60,231 bases of DNA from T3Sed10-213 sp012519365. GTDB lineage: Bacteria > Planctomycetota > Phycisphaerae > Sedimentisphaerales > Anaerohalosphaeraceae. Position numbers and translations under genes: made by a program. Below the pieces are notes generated by a model. It was not told where the DNA came from. It worked only from the letters and a program-made list of their open reading frames with translations, and did no database searches. Numbering within the stretch: position 1 is the first letter of the stretch; every line of letters starts with the position of its first letter. Location: positions 1-60,231 of the forward strand of contig JAPXLV010000008.1 of NCBI GenBank assembly GCA_033809355.1. The letters run 5' to 3'. Positions 29,733 through 37,660 of this stretch are shown in pieces.

Positions 29733-30011
29733 GTGAATGACTATAATGTGATTATCAGACCGTTGGTGACCGAGCAGGGAATCCATTTTGCCAATGTCAA
29801 AAATGCGTATTCCTTCCAGGTGAACAAGAAGGCCAATAAGGTGCAGATTCGCCATGCGGTGGAGCACTTGTATAATGTCAAAGTAACGGACGTGCGAACG
29901 GCCAATGTCAAAGGCAAACCGCGTCGTCGTGGTCGCAGTTTCGGCCGCACGCCGGATTGGAAAAAAGCGGTGGTCGTGCTGCATCCGGATTATCGCATTG
30001 ATCTGTTCTGA
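29733..30011 (+). CDS. rplW: Ribosomal protein L23
   Basis: A 92-residue L23 at the tunnel exit, where trigger factor and SRP dock. NVIIRPLVTEQGIHFA and YSFQVNKKANKVQIRHAVE are typical. The start is GTG at 29733 with CAGAGG upstream; no ATG is suitable. The C-terminus includes basic RRRGRSFGR followed by the hydrophobic end typical of bacterial L23. Confidence 0.95.
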   Translation: MNDYNVIIRPLVTEQGIHFANVKNAYSFQVNKKANKVQIRHAVEHLYNVKVTDVRTANVKGKPRRRGRSFGRTPDWKKAVVVLHPDYRIDLF

Positions 30012-30041
30012 TAACGCGAACATATAAAGGCAAATGGAATT

Positions 30042-30896
30042 ATGGCAATACGTATTTACAAACCGACCAGCAACGGCCGACGCAATGCTTCGGTCATTGA
30101 TTACAAGGCGGTTCTGACCACAGATACGCCGGAAAAGACGCTCTGTTTCCGCATTAAAAAGAGCGGCGGGCGCAACCATCATGGCCGCACGACGTGTCGT
30201 TTTCGCGGCGGCGGGGCTCGCAAAATTTACCGCGTGATCGATTTTAAGCGGAACAAGGACGGCATGCCGGCCAAGGTGCTGACTATCGAGTACGATCCGA
30301 ACCGCAATTGCTTTATCTCGCTGGTGCAGTACGAAGACGGCGAAAAACGTTATATCCTGGCGCCGGAAGGACTGAAGGTCGGCCAGACGATTGAAAGCGG
30401 CCCTCGCGTGGAGCCGCGGGCGGGCAATACGATGCCGTTGGCGGCGATTCCGGTGGGTGTGGAGATTCACAATATTGAGATGAACGCCGGCCAGGGCGGC
30501 AAGTTGGTTCGCAGTGCAGGCGGAGTGGCTCGGTTGATGGCCAAAGAAGGCGGCTGGGCGACAATTGTGCTGCCCAGCGGTGAAATGCGAATGGTACGCA
30601 AGGAATGTCGAGCGACGATAGGTCAGCTCAGCAATTCCGATTACCAGAACGTCAAAATTGGCAAGGCCGGCCGGAAACGCCATATGGGACGACGCGGGCA
30701 TGTTCGCGGCAAGGCTCAGAACCCGGTTTCGCACCCGATGGGCGGCGGCGAAGGCCGAGCCAACGGCGGACGGCATCCGTGTTCGCCGACCGGTGTCCTG
30801 GCCAAAGGCGGAAAGACACGCAATCGCCGCAAGGTCAGCAATCGTCGGATTATCCGCCGGCGGAAAAACAACCGTGGCCAGCAGTTGGTGGTGTAA
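30042..30896 (+). CDS. rplB: Ribosomal protein L2
   Basis: A 284-residue L2, required for peptidyl transferase assembly and subunit joining. The N-terminal RNA-binding region has GRNHHGRTTCRFRGGGARK, and the C-terminal segment HPMGGGEGRANGGRHP holds the conserved histidine of the essential loop. Slightly longer than usual (about 275). Standard position between rplW and rpsS. Confidence 0.97.
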   Translation: MAIRIYKPTSNGRRNASVIDYKAVLTTDTPEKTLCFRIKKSGGRNHHGRTTCRFRGGGARKIYRVIDFKRNKDGMPAKVLTIEYDPNRNCFISLVQYEDGEKRYILAPEGLKVGQTIESGPRVEPRAGNTMPLAAIPVGVEIHNIEMNAGQGGKLVRSAGGVARLMAKEGGWATIVLPSGEMRMVRKECRATIGQLSNSDYQNVKIGKAGRKRHMGRRGHVRGKAQNPVSHPMGGGEGRANGGRHPCSPTGVLAKGGKTRNRRKVSNRRIIRRRKNNRGQQLVV

Positions 30897-30973
30897 CGTC
30901 AAGAGGCTATACGCATTACGGGTTAAATGAGTGAAGCGGCACAGCCGCGTAACTATCATGTTGAGGACAGTGA

Positions 30974-31243
30974 ATGGGACGTTCGCAAAAAAAAGGACCT
31001 TTTGTCAACGAGAAGCTGTTCGTAAAGGTACAAAAACAGATCGACTCCGGTTCCCGCGAACCGATTAAAACGTGGGCACGGGCTTGTACGATCATTCCCG
31101 AATTCGTCGGGTTTACCTTTATGGTGCACAACGGCAAAATGTTCCATAAGATTTTTGTCACTGAAGATATGGTCGGCCACAAGTTGGGTGAGTTTTCGTT
31201 GACGCGGAATTTCCGAGGTCATTCGGGAGGCAAAAAAGGGTAA
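30974..31243 (+). CDS. rpsS: Ribosomal protein S19
   Basis: An 89-residue S19 of the 30S head. MGRSQKKGPFV, IKTWARACTI and GHKLGEFSLTRNFRGH are the family hallmarks. The 77-base spacer to rplB is ordinary. The stop lies 55 bases before the proposed rplV start. Confidence 0.97.
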   Translation: MGRSQKKGPFVNEKLFVKVQKQIDSGSREPIKTWARACTIIPEFVGFTFMVHNGKMFHKIFVTEDMVGHKLGEFSLTRNFRGHSGGKKG

Positions 31244-31298
31244 GTGGCCGAGTTGAATGCAGGATAATGTGCCGACAGACACAAATAAGGTTGACACT

Positions 31299-31847
31299 AT
31301 GTTAAGCGGAAAAAAACTAAATCAAATATGTGAAATGCGCAGCATCAGCGACGCTGAGCTGGCCGGACATCTGGCGCACGGCGGAATGAGTATCAAAGAC
31401 GCGACTGCCGCGATTCGAAACTGGCGTCGGGGTTTATATAAACCCATTCCAAGCCGTCAAGATGTTGAGCGGCTGGCTGAAGCACTGGATGTCGACAAGG
31501 CGGAGATTTCGGAATGGCGTGCGACGTATCGCTATGCCCCGATGTCGGCACGAAAGGCGCGATTGGTTACGGCGTTGATCGCCGGGCGCGATGTGCAGGA
31601 CGCCCTGGATCTGCTGACGTTTACCCACAAGCGTGCGGCCGAGGCGGTTAAAAAGGTACTGGCCAATGCGATTGCCAACGCGGAAGAGGAAGAGGCGGAT
31701 AAAGAAGAATTGGTTGTGGCCGAGGCGCGTGTGGATCAGGCCGGCCGGCGACTGGGCACCAAGGCTTGGCGTGCCAAGGATCGCGGCAGGGCGCATCCGA
31801 TCCGCAAGGAAGCCAGTCATATTCATATAACGGTAGCCGAGGTATAA
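31299..31847 (+). CDS. rplV: Ribosomal protein L22 with N-terminal helix-turn-helix-like domain
   Basis: A 182-residue protein, against about 110 for ordinary L22. Residues 74-182 are a complete L22: RYAPMSARKARLVTALIAGR at the start, the tunnel hairpin RRLGTKAWRAKDRGRAHPIR and the C-terminal SHIHITVAEV. Ahead of it, residues 5-72 read like an XRE/lambda-repressor-type helix-turn-helix: LNQICEMRS, then ISDAELAGHLA, then a predicted recognition helix IKDATAAIRNWRRG, then SRQDVERLAEALDVDKAEIS. There is no stop or frame change between the parts. The start at 31299 has AAGG about ten bases upstream; an ATG at 31257 would add 14 residues. The domain assignment is by eye. The function of the added part is unknown; nucleic-acid binding or autoregulation is inference. 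Confidence 0.9.
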   Translation: MLSGKKLNQICEMRSISDAELAGHLAHGGMSIKDATAAIRNWRRGLYKPIPSRQDVERLAEALDVDKAEISEWRATYRYAPMSARKARLVTALIAGRDVQDALDLLTFTHKRAAEAVKKVLANAIANAEEEEADKEELVVAEARVDQAGRRLGTKAWRAKDRGRAHPIRKEASHIHITVAEV

Positions 31848-31864
31848 CAAGAAACGGGTACAGT

Positions 31865-32659
31865 ATGGGTCAGAAGACATCACCAATCGGGTTTAGAACC
31901 GGAATCACGCTGGGCTGGCAGAGTACGTGGTTTGCGCCAAAAGCCAACTACGGTGACTTTTTGGTGGAAGACTATAAGATTCGTCAGTATGTGGACAAGA
32001 AATTCAACCAGCAGCCTCCGTTTGCGGCGGTGTCCAAAGTGGAAATCGCACGCACACGCAACGAGGTGAAGGTTACGCTCTTTACGGCACGGCCGGGTTT
32101 GGTCATCGGGCCGCGCGGTGCGGAGGTGGATAAACTTCGTGAAGAGCTGGAGGACCTGATCGACCGCAAGATCAACGTCAATGTTGTTGAGATTAAAGAG
32201 CCGGCACTGGATGCCAAACTGGTGGGTGAAAACATTGCCGCTCAGTTAAAAAAGCGTGCTTCCTATCGTCGTGTGACCAAAATGGCCTGTGAGCAGGCGA
32301 TGAACGCAGGAGCCAAAGGGGTCAAGATAATGGTCAGCGGCCGGCTGGGCGGTGCGGAAATTGCCCGCAGCGAAGTCCAGAAACTTGGCAGCATTCCGCT
32401 GCAGACGCTGGAGGCCAATGTGGATTATGCCATCTCCGAGGCGCATACGACCTACGGGACGATCGGCATTAAAGTATGGATTTACAAAGGCAAGTTCGGT
32501 GAAGAGATCGTGCCGGTTCAGCGGCCTGAACGCCGCGGCCGAGCGGATCGCTCCGAAGGCCGCTCCCGTCGCAGCCGCGGTTCTCGCTCGCGGGGGGAAA
32601 GCCGACCGGCGCCCGACGCCGAAGCCGCCGAGGGACAGGAATCGACCGACAACAGTTAA
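31865..32659 (+). CDS. rpsC: Ribosomal protein S3 with basic C-terminal extension
   Basis: A 264-residue S3, longer than the usual 210-235. MGQKTSPIGFRTGITLGW starts it, the KH domain contains GLVIGPRGAEVDKLREEL, and SGRLGGAEIARSE is conserved. After the normal core, about 45 residues form an Arg/Ser/Gly-rich tail ending in an acidic stretch. S3 sits at the mRNA entry channel and helps unwind mRNA, so a charged tail could contact RNA there. The ATG at 31865 is preferred over an upstream in-frame start at 31766 that would overlap rplV. Confidence 0.96.
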   Translation: MGQKTSPIGFRTGITLGWQSTWFAPKANYGDFLVEDYKIRQYVDKKFNQQPPFAAVSKVEIARTRNEVKVTLFTARPGLVIGPRGAEVDKLREELEDLIDRKINVNVVEIKEPALDAKLVGENIAAQLKKRASYRRVTKMACEQAMNAGAKGVKIMVSGRLGGAEIARSEVQKLGSIPLQTLEANVDYAISEAHTTYGTIGIKVWIYKGKFGEEIVPVQRPERRGRADRSEGRSRRSRGSRSRGESRPAPDAEAAEGQESTDNS

Positions 32660-32683
32660 CCGGATGTAACGAGGATGTAAGTT

Positions 32684-33118
32684 ATGGCCTTGATGCCGAA
32701 ACGAGTAAAATACCGCAAGCATCAGCGCGGCAAGATGAAAGGCAACGCCTGTCGTCGCAATTATGTGGCGTTCGGCGAATATGGACTTCAGTCACTTGAG
32801 CCGCACTGGATTACCGGTCGTCAGATTGAAGCCGGACGTATCGCGGCAACGCACTATCTCAAACGCGAAGGCAAGGTGTATATTCGGATTTTTCCGGATC
32901 ACTCCTATTCGGCCAAACCGCTGGAAACCCGAATGGGTAAAGGGAAGGCCGAAATTGAAGGCTGGGTTGCCGTGGTCAAGCCTGGTACCGTGATGTTTGA
33001 GATCGGCGGCGTCGATGAAGAGGTCGCCAAGGCCGCTTTGCTGCGTGTGGCGCATAAGATGCCCGTTCGCTGCCGTTTTGTAACACGTCGTCATAGCATT
33101 GGATCGAGGACTGTATGA
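32684..33118 (+). CDS. rplP: Ribosomal protein L16
   Basis: A 144-residue L16, which orients the aminoacyl-tRNA acceptor arm. KRVKYRKHQRGKMKG at the N-terminus and MGKGKAEIEGWVAVVKPG in the middle are characteristic. Its stop overlaps the rpmC start by four bases (ATGA), suggesting translational coupling. Confidence 0.97.
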   Translation: MALMPKRVKYRKHQRGKMKGNACRRNYVAFGEYGLQSLEPHWITGRQIEAGRIAATHYLKREGKVYIRIFPDHSYSAKPLETRMGKGKAEIEGWVAVVKPGTVMFEIGGVDEEVAKAALLRVAHKMPVRCRFVTRRHSIGSRTV

Positions 33119-33312
33119 AAGCTTCACAAATACGCGATTTGCGACCGGACGAACGGCTGGAGAAGCTCCAGGAATTGCAGCGCAAACTGTTTGACCTGCG
33201 CAGCCAGGCCGTCACGGAAAATCTTGAAAATCGGCACGCAATTCGTGATGTCCGTCGCGATATTGCCCGGATTAAAACGATCATCAGACAAGACCAGTTG
33301 AAGGGCCAGTAA
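33115..33312 (+). CDS. rpmC: Ribosomal protein L29
   Basis: A 65-residue two-helix protein at the tunnel exit beside L23. MKASQIRDLRPDERLEKLQE and FDLRSQAVTENLENRHAIRD match the family pattern, and the length is normal. It overlaps rplP by four bases and ends four bases before rpsQ, so rplP-rpmC-rpsQ are tightly coupled. Confidence 0.96.
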   Translation: MKASQIRDLRPDERLEKLQELQRKLFDLRSQAVTENLENRHAIRDVRRDIARIKTIIRQDQLKGQ

Positions 33313-33316
33313 AGGC

Positions 33317-33586
33317 ATGGAAACCCAAACCAAAATAACACAAAAAACCCGACGCGCCGTGGTCACCAGTAAGCGCGGCGACAAAAGTATTACGGTGCAG
33401 ATTGATTACCTCGTCAAGCACCCTAAATACGGCAAATATATCCGCCGGCGAACCAAGCTGGGCGTGCATGACCCGAACAATCAGGCAGGGGTGGGCGACA
33501 TTGTGGATATCGCCGAATGCCGTCCCATCAGCAAGATGATCAGCTGGCGGCTTGTGAATATTGTGAAAAAGGCAGTCATTGAATAA
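33317..33586 (+). CDS. rpsQ: Ribosomal protein S17
   Basis: An 89-residue OB-fold protein binding 16S rRNA helix 11. GDKSITVQIDYLVKHPKYGKYI and GDIVDIAECRPISKMISWRLV are conserved. Standard position between rpmC and rplN. Confidence 0.96.
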   Translation: METQTKITQKTRRAVVTSKRGDKSITVQIDYLVKHPKYGKYIRRRTKLGVHDPNNQAGVGDIVDIAECRPISKMISWRLVNIVKKAVIE

Positions 33587-33597
33587 AGGGCAGACCA

Positions 33598-33987
33598 TTG
33601 ATTCAGCAAGAAACCATGTTGGAAATTGCCGATAACAGCGGCGTGAAAGTGGCGCAGTGCATCAAGGTGCTGGGCAAGTGCAGTTCCGGCAAAGGCAAGT
33701 ACACCCGTCCGACGGCAACGGTGGGCGATGTGATCTGTGTGGCAATCAAGAAGCATCTGCCCAACTGTCAGCTGGATAAAAAGAAAGTGCATAAGTGCGT
33801 TATTATCCGGACAAAAAGCCCCGTACGACGGCCTGACGGCAGCTATGTGCGGTTCGACAGCAATGCGGCGGTCTTTATCGATGCTGAAAATAATCCCATC
33901 GGGACACGTATTTTCGGCGCGGTGGCACGTGAACTGCGAGAAAAGAATTTTATGAAGATTATCTCATTGGCCGGCGAAGTGGTTTAA
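33598..33987 (+). CDS. rplN: Ribosomal protein L14
   Basis: A 129-residue L14, about seven longer than most. MIQQETMLEIADNSGVK and RRPDGSYVRFDSNAAV are diagnostic, and the C-terminus FMKIISLAGEVV is standard. The extra residues fall after VLGKCSSGKG, in the loop between the first strands. The start is TTG at 33598 with AAAGGGCAG upstream, the only start matching the family N-terminus. Confidence 0.96.
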   Translation: MIQQETMLEIADNSGVKVAQCIKVLGKCSSGKGKYTRPTATVGDVICVAIKKHLPNCQLDKKKVHKCVIIRTKSPVRRPDGSYVRFDSNAAVFIDAENNPIGTRIFGAVARELREKNFMKIISLAGEVV

Positions 33988-34014
33988 GGCTTGAGGTGGA
34001 ATAGAGAGCGTATT

Positions 34015-34353
34015 ATGGCAAGACACATCAAAAAAGGCGACCTGGTCGAGGTGATTTGCGGCGACGACAAAGGCGTAACCGGCAAGGTGATGCGGGTGTT
34101 GCCCGATAAGAATCGCGTCCTGGTTGAAGGCGTAAACCTCGTGTACAAGCACGTGCGTCCGACACAGCGAAATCCGCAGGGCGGACGGATTCGGGTGGAA
34201 CGTCCGATTCACATCAGCAATGTGCTGCCGGTGAATCCCAAAACGTCCCGCGGCACGCGGGTGCGGTTTATGACCGATGCCAATGGGGTCAAGAAACGCA
34301 TCGCCGTTGATGGCGCTGAAATCGACGTGGTCGTCAAGGCAAAAAGGAAATAA
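34015..34353 (+). CDS. rplX: Ribosomal protein L24
   Basis: A 112-residue L24, an assembly initiator with a KOW motif: KKGDLVEVICGDDKGVTGKV. VYKHVRPTQRNPQGG and HISNVLPVNP follow as in the family. The ATG at 34015 with AGAGAGCG upstream is chosen; the frame is open to 33991 without similarity. Confidence 0.96.
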   Translation: MARHIKKGDLVEVICGDDKGVTGKVMRVLPDKNRVLVEGVNLVYKHVRPTQRNPQGGRIRVERPIHISNVLPVNPKTSRGTRVRFMTDANGVKKRIAVDGAEIDVVVKAKRK

Positions 34354-34382
34354 TCGCGAAGCGTAGTTAAAAAGGGTTATCC

Positions 34383-34928
34383 ATGGCTCGTTTGAAAGAT
34401 ATGTATAAAAGCAAGATTGCTTCGTCCCTGCGGGACAAATACGGCTATACCACGCCGATGGCGATTCCGCATCTGGAAAAGATCGTGGTTTCGATGGGGC
34501 TGGGCAGGGCCGTGCAGGACAAAAAGATTCTGGAAATGGCGGCCAGGGATTTGGCTGTGATTACAGGGCAAAAGCCCATGGTCTGTATCGCCCAAAAGAG
34601 CGTCTCGAACTTTAAGGTGCGTCAGGGAGACAAGACGGGCCTGAAGGTGACGCTTCGAAAAGACCGTATGTATGAGTTTCTGGATCGTTTGATTAATCTG
34701 ACGATTCCCCGAGTCAAGGATTTTCGGGGACTGAATCCGTACGGCTTTGACGGACACGGAAACTATTCGATGGGGCTGGATGAACAAAGCGTGTTTCCGG
34801 AAATCGACCCGTCCAAGATCGAGTATCAGCAGGGGATGAATATCACCTTTGTAACCTCGGCCCGGAGCGACGATGAGGCACGCGAAATGCTACGGCTGTT
34901 CGGGATGCCATTTAAGGCGATGTCTTAG
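34383..34928 (+). CDS. rplE: Ribosomal protein L5
   Basis: A 181-residue L5, which binds 5S rRNA and contacts P-site tRNA. IPHLEKIVVSMGLG, GQKPMVCIAQKSVSNFKVR, and the C-terminal MNITFVTSARSDDEAREML are conserved. AAAAAGGG precedes the ATG at a good distance. Confidence 0.97.
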   Translation: MARLKDMYKSKIASSLRDKYGYTTPMAIPHLEKIVVSMGLGRAVQDKKILEMAARDLAVITGQKPMVCIAQKSVSNFKVRQGDKTGLKVTLRKDRMYEFLDRLINLTIPRVKDFRGLNPYGFDGHGNYSMGLDEQSVFPEIDPSKIEYQQGMNITFVTSARSDDEAREMLRLFGMPFKAMS

Positions 34929-34962
34929 GATTTGAATTTTAGTACGAGATCGGAGTTTTTAT

Positions 34963-35148
34963 ATGAGCACAAAGGCGCTTGAGAATAAGGCCCAAAAAAA
35001 ACCGAAATACCGTAGCCGAGCTTATACACGCTGTCAGATTTGCGGCCGTGCGAGAGCGGTTTATCGAAAATTTAAGATATGCCGCATTTGCCTCCGCAAG
35101 ATGGGCAACGAGGGACTGATTCCCGGTCTGAAGAAGGCAAGCTGGTAA
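34963..35148 (+). CDS. rpsN: Ribosomal protein S14, zinc-binding type
   Basis: A 61-residue type Z S14. Four cysteines (24, 27, 40 and 43) in RCQICGRAR and KICRICLRK form the zinc ribbon, in contrast to the longer Cys-free form. The C-terminus GLIPGLKKASW is invariant in the family. It is slightly longer at the N-terminus than Gram-positive versions. Together with zinc-type S4 and L36 it implies a ribosome tuned to adequate zinc. Confidence 0.97.
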   Translation: MSTKALENKAQKKPKYRSRAYTRCQICGRARAVYRKFKICRICLRKMGNEGLIPGLKKASW

Positions 35149-35204
35149 CGAGTGTATCTGTTTGAAAAACGAAAACCCTACAGGTTACATGTGGAGTGAA
35201 GTGA

Positions 35205-35603
35205 ATGAGTTTCAATGATCCGATTGCGGATATGCTGACGCGAATACGCAACGCCGCACGCGTCAAAAAGGCCCACGTCAATGTCGCAGCCAGCAAGGTG
35301 TGCGAAGGGGTCGCGGCGGTGCTGAAAGAAGAAGGCTATATCCGGGATTACGACCGCATCGATGACGGCAAACAGGGCATCCTCAGGATTGCTTTGAAAT
35401 ACACGCCGGACGGCGAGTCGGTGATCCACTCGATTGACCGGGCCAGCAAGCCGGGTTGTCGGGTCTATAAAGGCAAAGATTCGCTTCCGCTGGTCTTGGG
35501 CGGGCTGGGAATCTGTATTGTGTCCACGAGTCGAGGCATAATGAGCGATAAGAAATGCCGCGCCGAAAGCGTAGGCGGTGAACTGATTTGCACGGTGAGC
35601 TAA
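35205..35603 (+). CDS. rpsH: Ribosomal protein S8
   Basis: A 132-residue S8, an early 16S rRNA binder and, in enteric bacteria, repressor of the spc operon. DPIADMLTRIRNAARVKKAHV and the C-terminal GIVSTSRGIM-type segment CIVSTSRGIMSDKKC are typical. The rplF ATG follows its TAA directly with no spacer. Confidence 0.97.
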   Translation: MSFNDPIADMLTRIRNAARVKKAHVNVAASKVCEGVAAVLKEEGYIRDYDRIDDGKQGILRIALKYTPDGESVIHSIDRASKPGCRVYKGKDSLPLVLGGLGICIVSTSRGIMSDKKCRAESVGGELICTVS

Positions 35604-36176
35604 ATGAGTCGTATAGGAAAAAAACCAATCGTTATACCCGCTGGGGTTAAGGTGGATATTCAGGGTAGAACCGTCAAGGCCAACGGCCCGAAGGGAACGC
35701 TCCAGATATCCTGTCATCCCGCAATTGAGGTGAAAGTCGATAATGGCGCTGTGGTGGTCAGCAATACGGCTGAAGAGAACCGCGATTATAAGGCCCTGCA
35801 CGGCACGATGCGGGCGCTGATCAATAACATGATCGTCGGCGTCAGCCAGGGATTTACCCGCGAGATGAGGGTGTTCGGGACCGGCTACAGCGTCAAAGAA
35901 CAGGGCGGCAAGCTCATCCTGAATGTGGGCTATTCGCATCCGCTTGAGATGAAGATACCCAAAGATATTAAGGTTGAAATCAAAGTGGCTGCCACCAAGG
36001 GAAATGAGGTTCCTGCGATCTTTACCCTCAGTGGGCCGGACAAGCACGCGTTGGGACAGTTCGCGGCCAATGTCCGTCGCGTCCGTCCGCCGGAGCCGTA
36101 TCAGGGCAAGGGAATTCGCTATTCCGATGAGCATGTCATCCGTAAGGAAGGCAAGGCCCTTGGGTCGGGCGGCTAA
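35604..36176 (+). CDS. rplF: Ribosomal protein L6
   Basis: A 190-residue L6, about ten longer than typical. SRIGKKPIVIPAGVKVDI starts it, GYSHPLEMKIP is the mid-protein signature, and PPEPYQGKGIRYSDE is the conserved rRNA contact. The ATG abuts the rpsH stop, indicating translational coupling. Confidence 0.97.
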   Translation: MSRIGKKPIVIPAGVKVDIQGRTVKANGPKGTLQISCHPAIEVKVDNGAVVVSNTAEENRDYKALHGTMRALINNMIVGVSQGFTREMRVFGTGYSVKEQGGKLILNVGYSHPLEMKIPKDIKVEIKVAATKGNEVPAIFTLSGPDKHALGQFAANVRRVRPPEPYQGKGIRYSDEHVIRKEGKALGSGG

Positions 36177-36237
36177 TTCACAGTGAGAGAATAACGGTAA
36201 CAGGCAAATATGTGGAGGCGGCTTTGCCGCGTACGGT

Positions 36238-36606
36238 ATGAAGCAGAAAGAAAGATTACAAAAAGCCAAATTTCGCCGCAATTGGCGTTCTCGCAAGCAA
36301 GTTTTCGGAACGTCCGAACGTCCCCGCCTGGTGGTGTTCCGGTCGGCACGGCATATTTATGCCCAAATCATTGATGACCAGGCGGGCGTGACGCTGGCGT
36401 CCGGCAGTACAATGTCCAAAGATTTGCGCGGTTCTGTTTCCTTTGGCGGCAATAAGAAAGCTGCCGAAATGGTGGGTGTGGCGGTGGCCCGTCAGGCGAT
36501 GGAAGTTGGCATTAAGGCGGTCTGTTTTGACCGCAACGGCTATAAATATCACGGCCGCGTCAAGGCGCTGGCCGATGCGGCCCGCAATGCCGGGTTGGCG
36601 TTTTAG
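36238..36606 (+). CDS. rplR: Ribosomal protein L18
   Basis: A 122-residue L18, a 5S rRNA binder. RNWRSRKQVFGTSERPRLVV and YAQIIDDQAGVTLASGST are typical, with the C-terminus FDRNGYKYHGRVKALADAAR. Standard position before rpsE. Confidence 0.97.
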   Translation: MKQKERLQKAKFRRNWRSRKQVFGTSERPRLVVFRSARHIYAQIIDDQAGVTLASGSTMSKDLRGSVSFGGNKKAAEMVGVAVARQAMEVGIKAVCFDRNGYKYHGRVKALADAARNAGLAF

Positions 36607-36657
36607 ACGGGTAAATGAAAGAGACTGAAAATCGGATTTTAGTGTTGGAGATATAAG

Positions 36658-37179
36658 TTGGCCGAGGAAGCAATCAGAACAGCAGAAATGCAGAGCGAGC
36701 AGCCGCTGGAAGACACCGTCGTGAAAGTCTTCCGCAATGCCAAAGTGGTCAAAGGCGGACGGCGATTCAGTTTTTCCGCTCTGGTGGTGGTCGGCGACCG
36801 CAACGGCACGATTGGCTACGGCTACGGTAAAGCCAACGAGGTGCCGCCGGCGGTTGAAAAAGCGATCAAGGACGCCAAGAAAAATCTGCATCGGGTACCG
36901 GTGGTGGATGATACATTGCCGCATCCGGTGGTCGGAAAGTGTCGGGCGACTCAGATTACGCTGCTTCCGGCCAGTCCCGGTACAGGTGTGATTGCCGGCT
37001 CCAGTGCCCGTGCGGTGCTTGAGTATGCCGGATTTAGGAATGTTCTGACCAAGATCTATGGCAGCCGATCGGCCAAGAACGTCGTCAAGGCGGTCATGGA
37101 CGGATTACTGCAATTACGCGATAAAGAAACCGTCGCATCTCAGCGCGGAGTTGAGATCGAAGTTGAAAAAAGGTGGTGA
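36658..37179 (+). CDS. rpsE: Ribosomal protein S5
   Basis: A 173-residue S5, important for decoding accuracy and mRNA unwinding. VVKGGRRFSFSALVVVGD and GTIGYGYGKANEVPPAVEKA form the double-stranded-RNA-binding core, and VIAGSSARAVLEYAG the C-terminal half. The start is TTG at 36658 with GGAGATATAAG upstream. The next gene is rplO after only seven bases, so the usual rpmD (L30) between them is absent. Confidence 0.96.
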   Translation: MAEEAIRTAEMQSEQPLEDTVVKVFRNAKVVKGGRRFSFSALVVVGDRNGTIGYGYGKANEVPPAVEKAIKDAKKNLHRVPVVDDTLPHPVVGKCRATQITLLPASPGTGVIAGSSARAVLEYAGFRNVLTKIYGSRSAKNVVKAVMDGLLQLRDKETVASQRGVEIEVEKRW

Positions 37180-37186
37180 TAACGTC

Positions 37187-37636
37187 ATGCTGAGCAATGA
37201 AATAACTGCAATCGTCGGCGCTTCGCCAAAGCGCAAACGAATCGGACGCGGAAAAGGCAGCGGACACGGCAAGACCAGCGGACGGGGCCATAAGGGCGCC
37301 GGCAGCCGGTCGGGTACCAGTCGTCGGTTGCTGGATGAAGGCGGCCAGATGCCGCTGTTTCGCCGTTTGCCCAAACGCGGCTTTAATAATGCCAAATTCG
37401 CGATCAAATACGAAATTGTGAATGTTTCACAACTGGATCGTGTTTTTGAGGACGGTCAGACCGTCGGCATCGATGAGTTGATTGGTGTGGGGCTGGTGGC
37501 CAGTCGTCAAAGCAAGGTTAAAATCCTCGGCGATGGGGAATTGACCAAAAAGCTGTCGGTCTTGGCTCACAAGTTCAGCAAAAGCGCCGAGCAAAAGATT
37601 GTCGGATGCGGTGGATCGACCAAAGTCGTTGCCTGA
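37187..37636 (+). CDS. rplO: Ribosomal protein L15
   Basis: A 149-residue L15. The glycine- and arginine-rich N-terminal arm (GRGKGSGHGKTSGRGHKGAG) penetrates 23S rRNA, followed by GGQMPLFRRLPKRGF and a C-terminal globular domain. AAAGGTGG stands before the ATG at 37187; the frame is open upstream through the end of rpsE and that extension is rejected. Confidence 0.96.
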   Translation: MLSNEITAIVGASPKRKRIGRGKGSGHGKTSGRGHKGAGSRSGTSRRLLDEGGQMPLFRRLPKRGFNNAKFAIKYEIVNVSQLDRVFEDGQTVGIDELIGVGLVASRQSKVKILGDGELTKKLSVLAHKFSKSAEQKIVGCGGSTKVVA

Positions 37637-37660
37637 TAACGGAAGCCGGAAAGGTCAACA

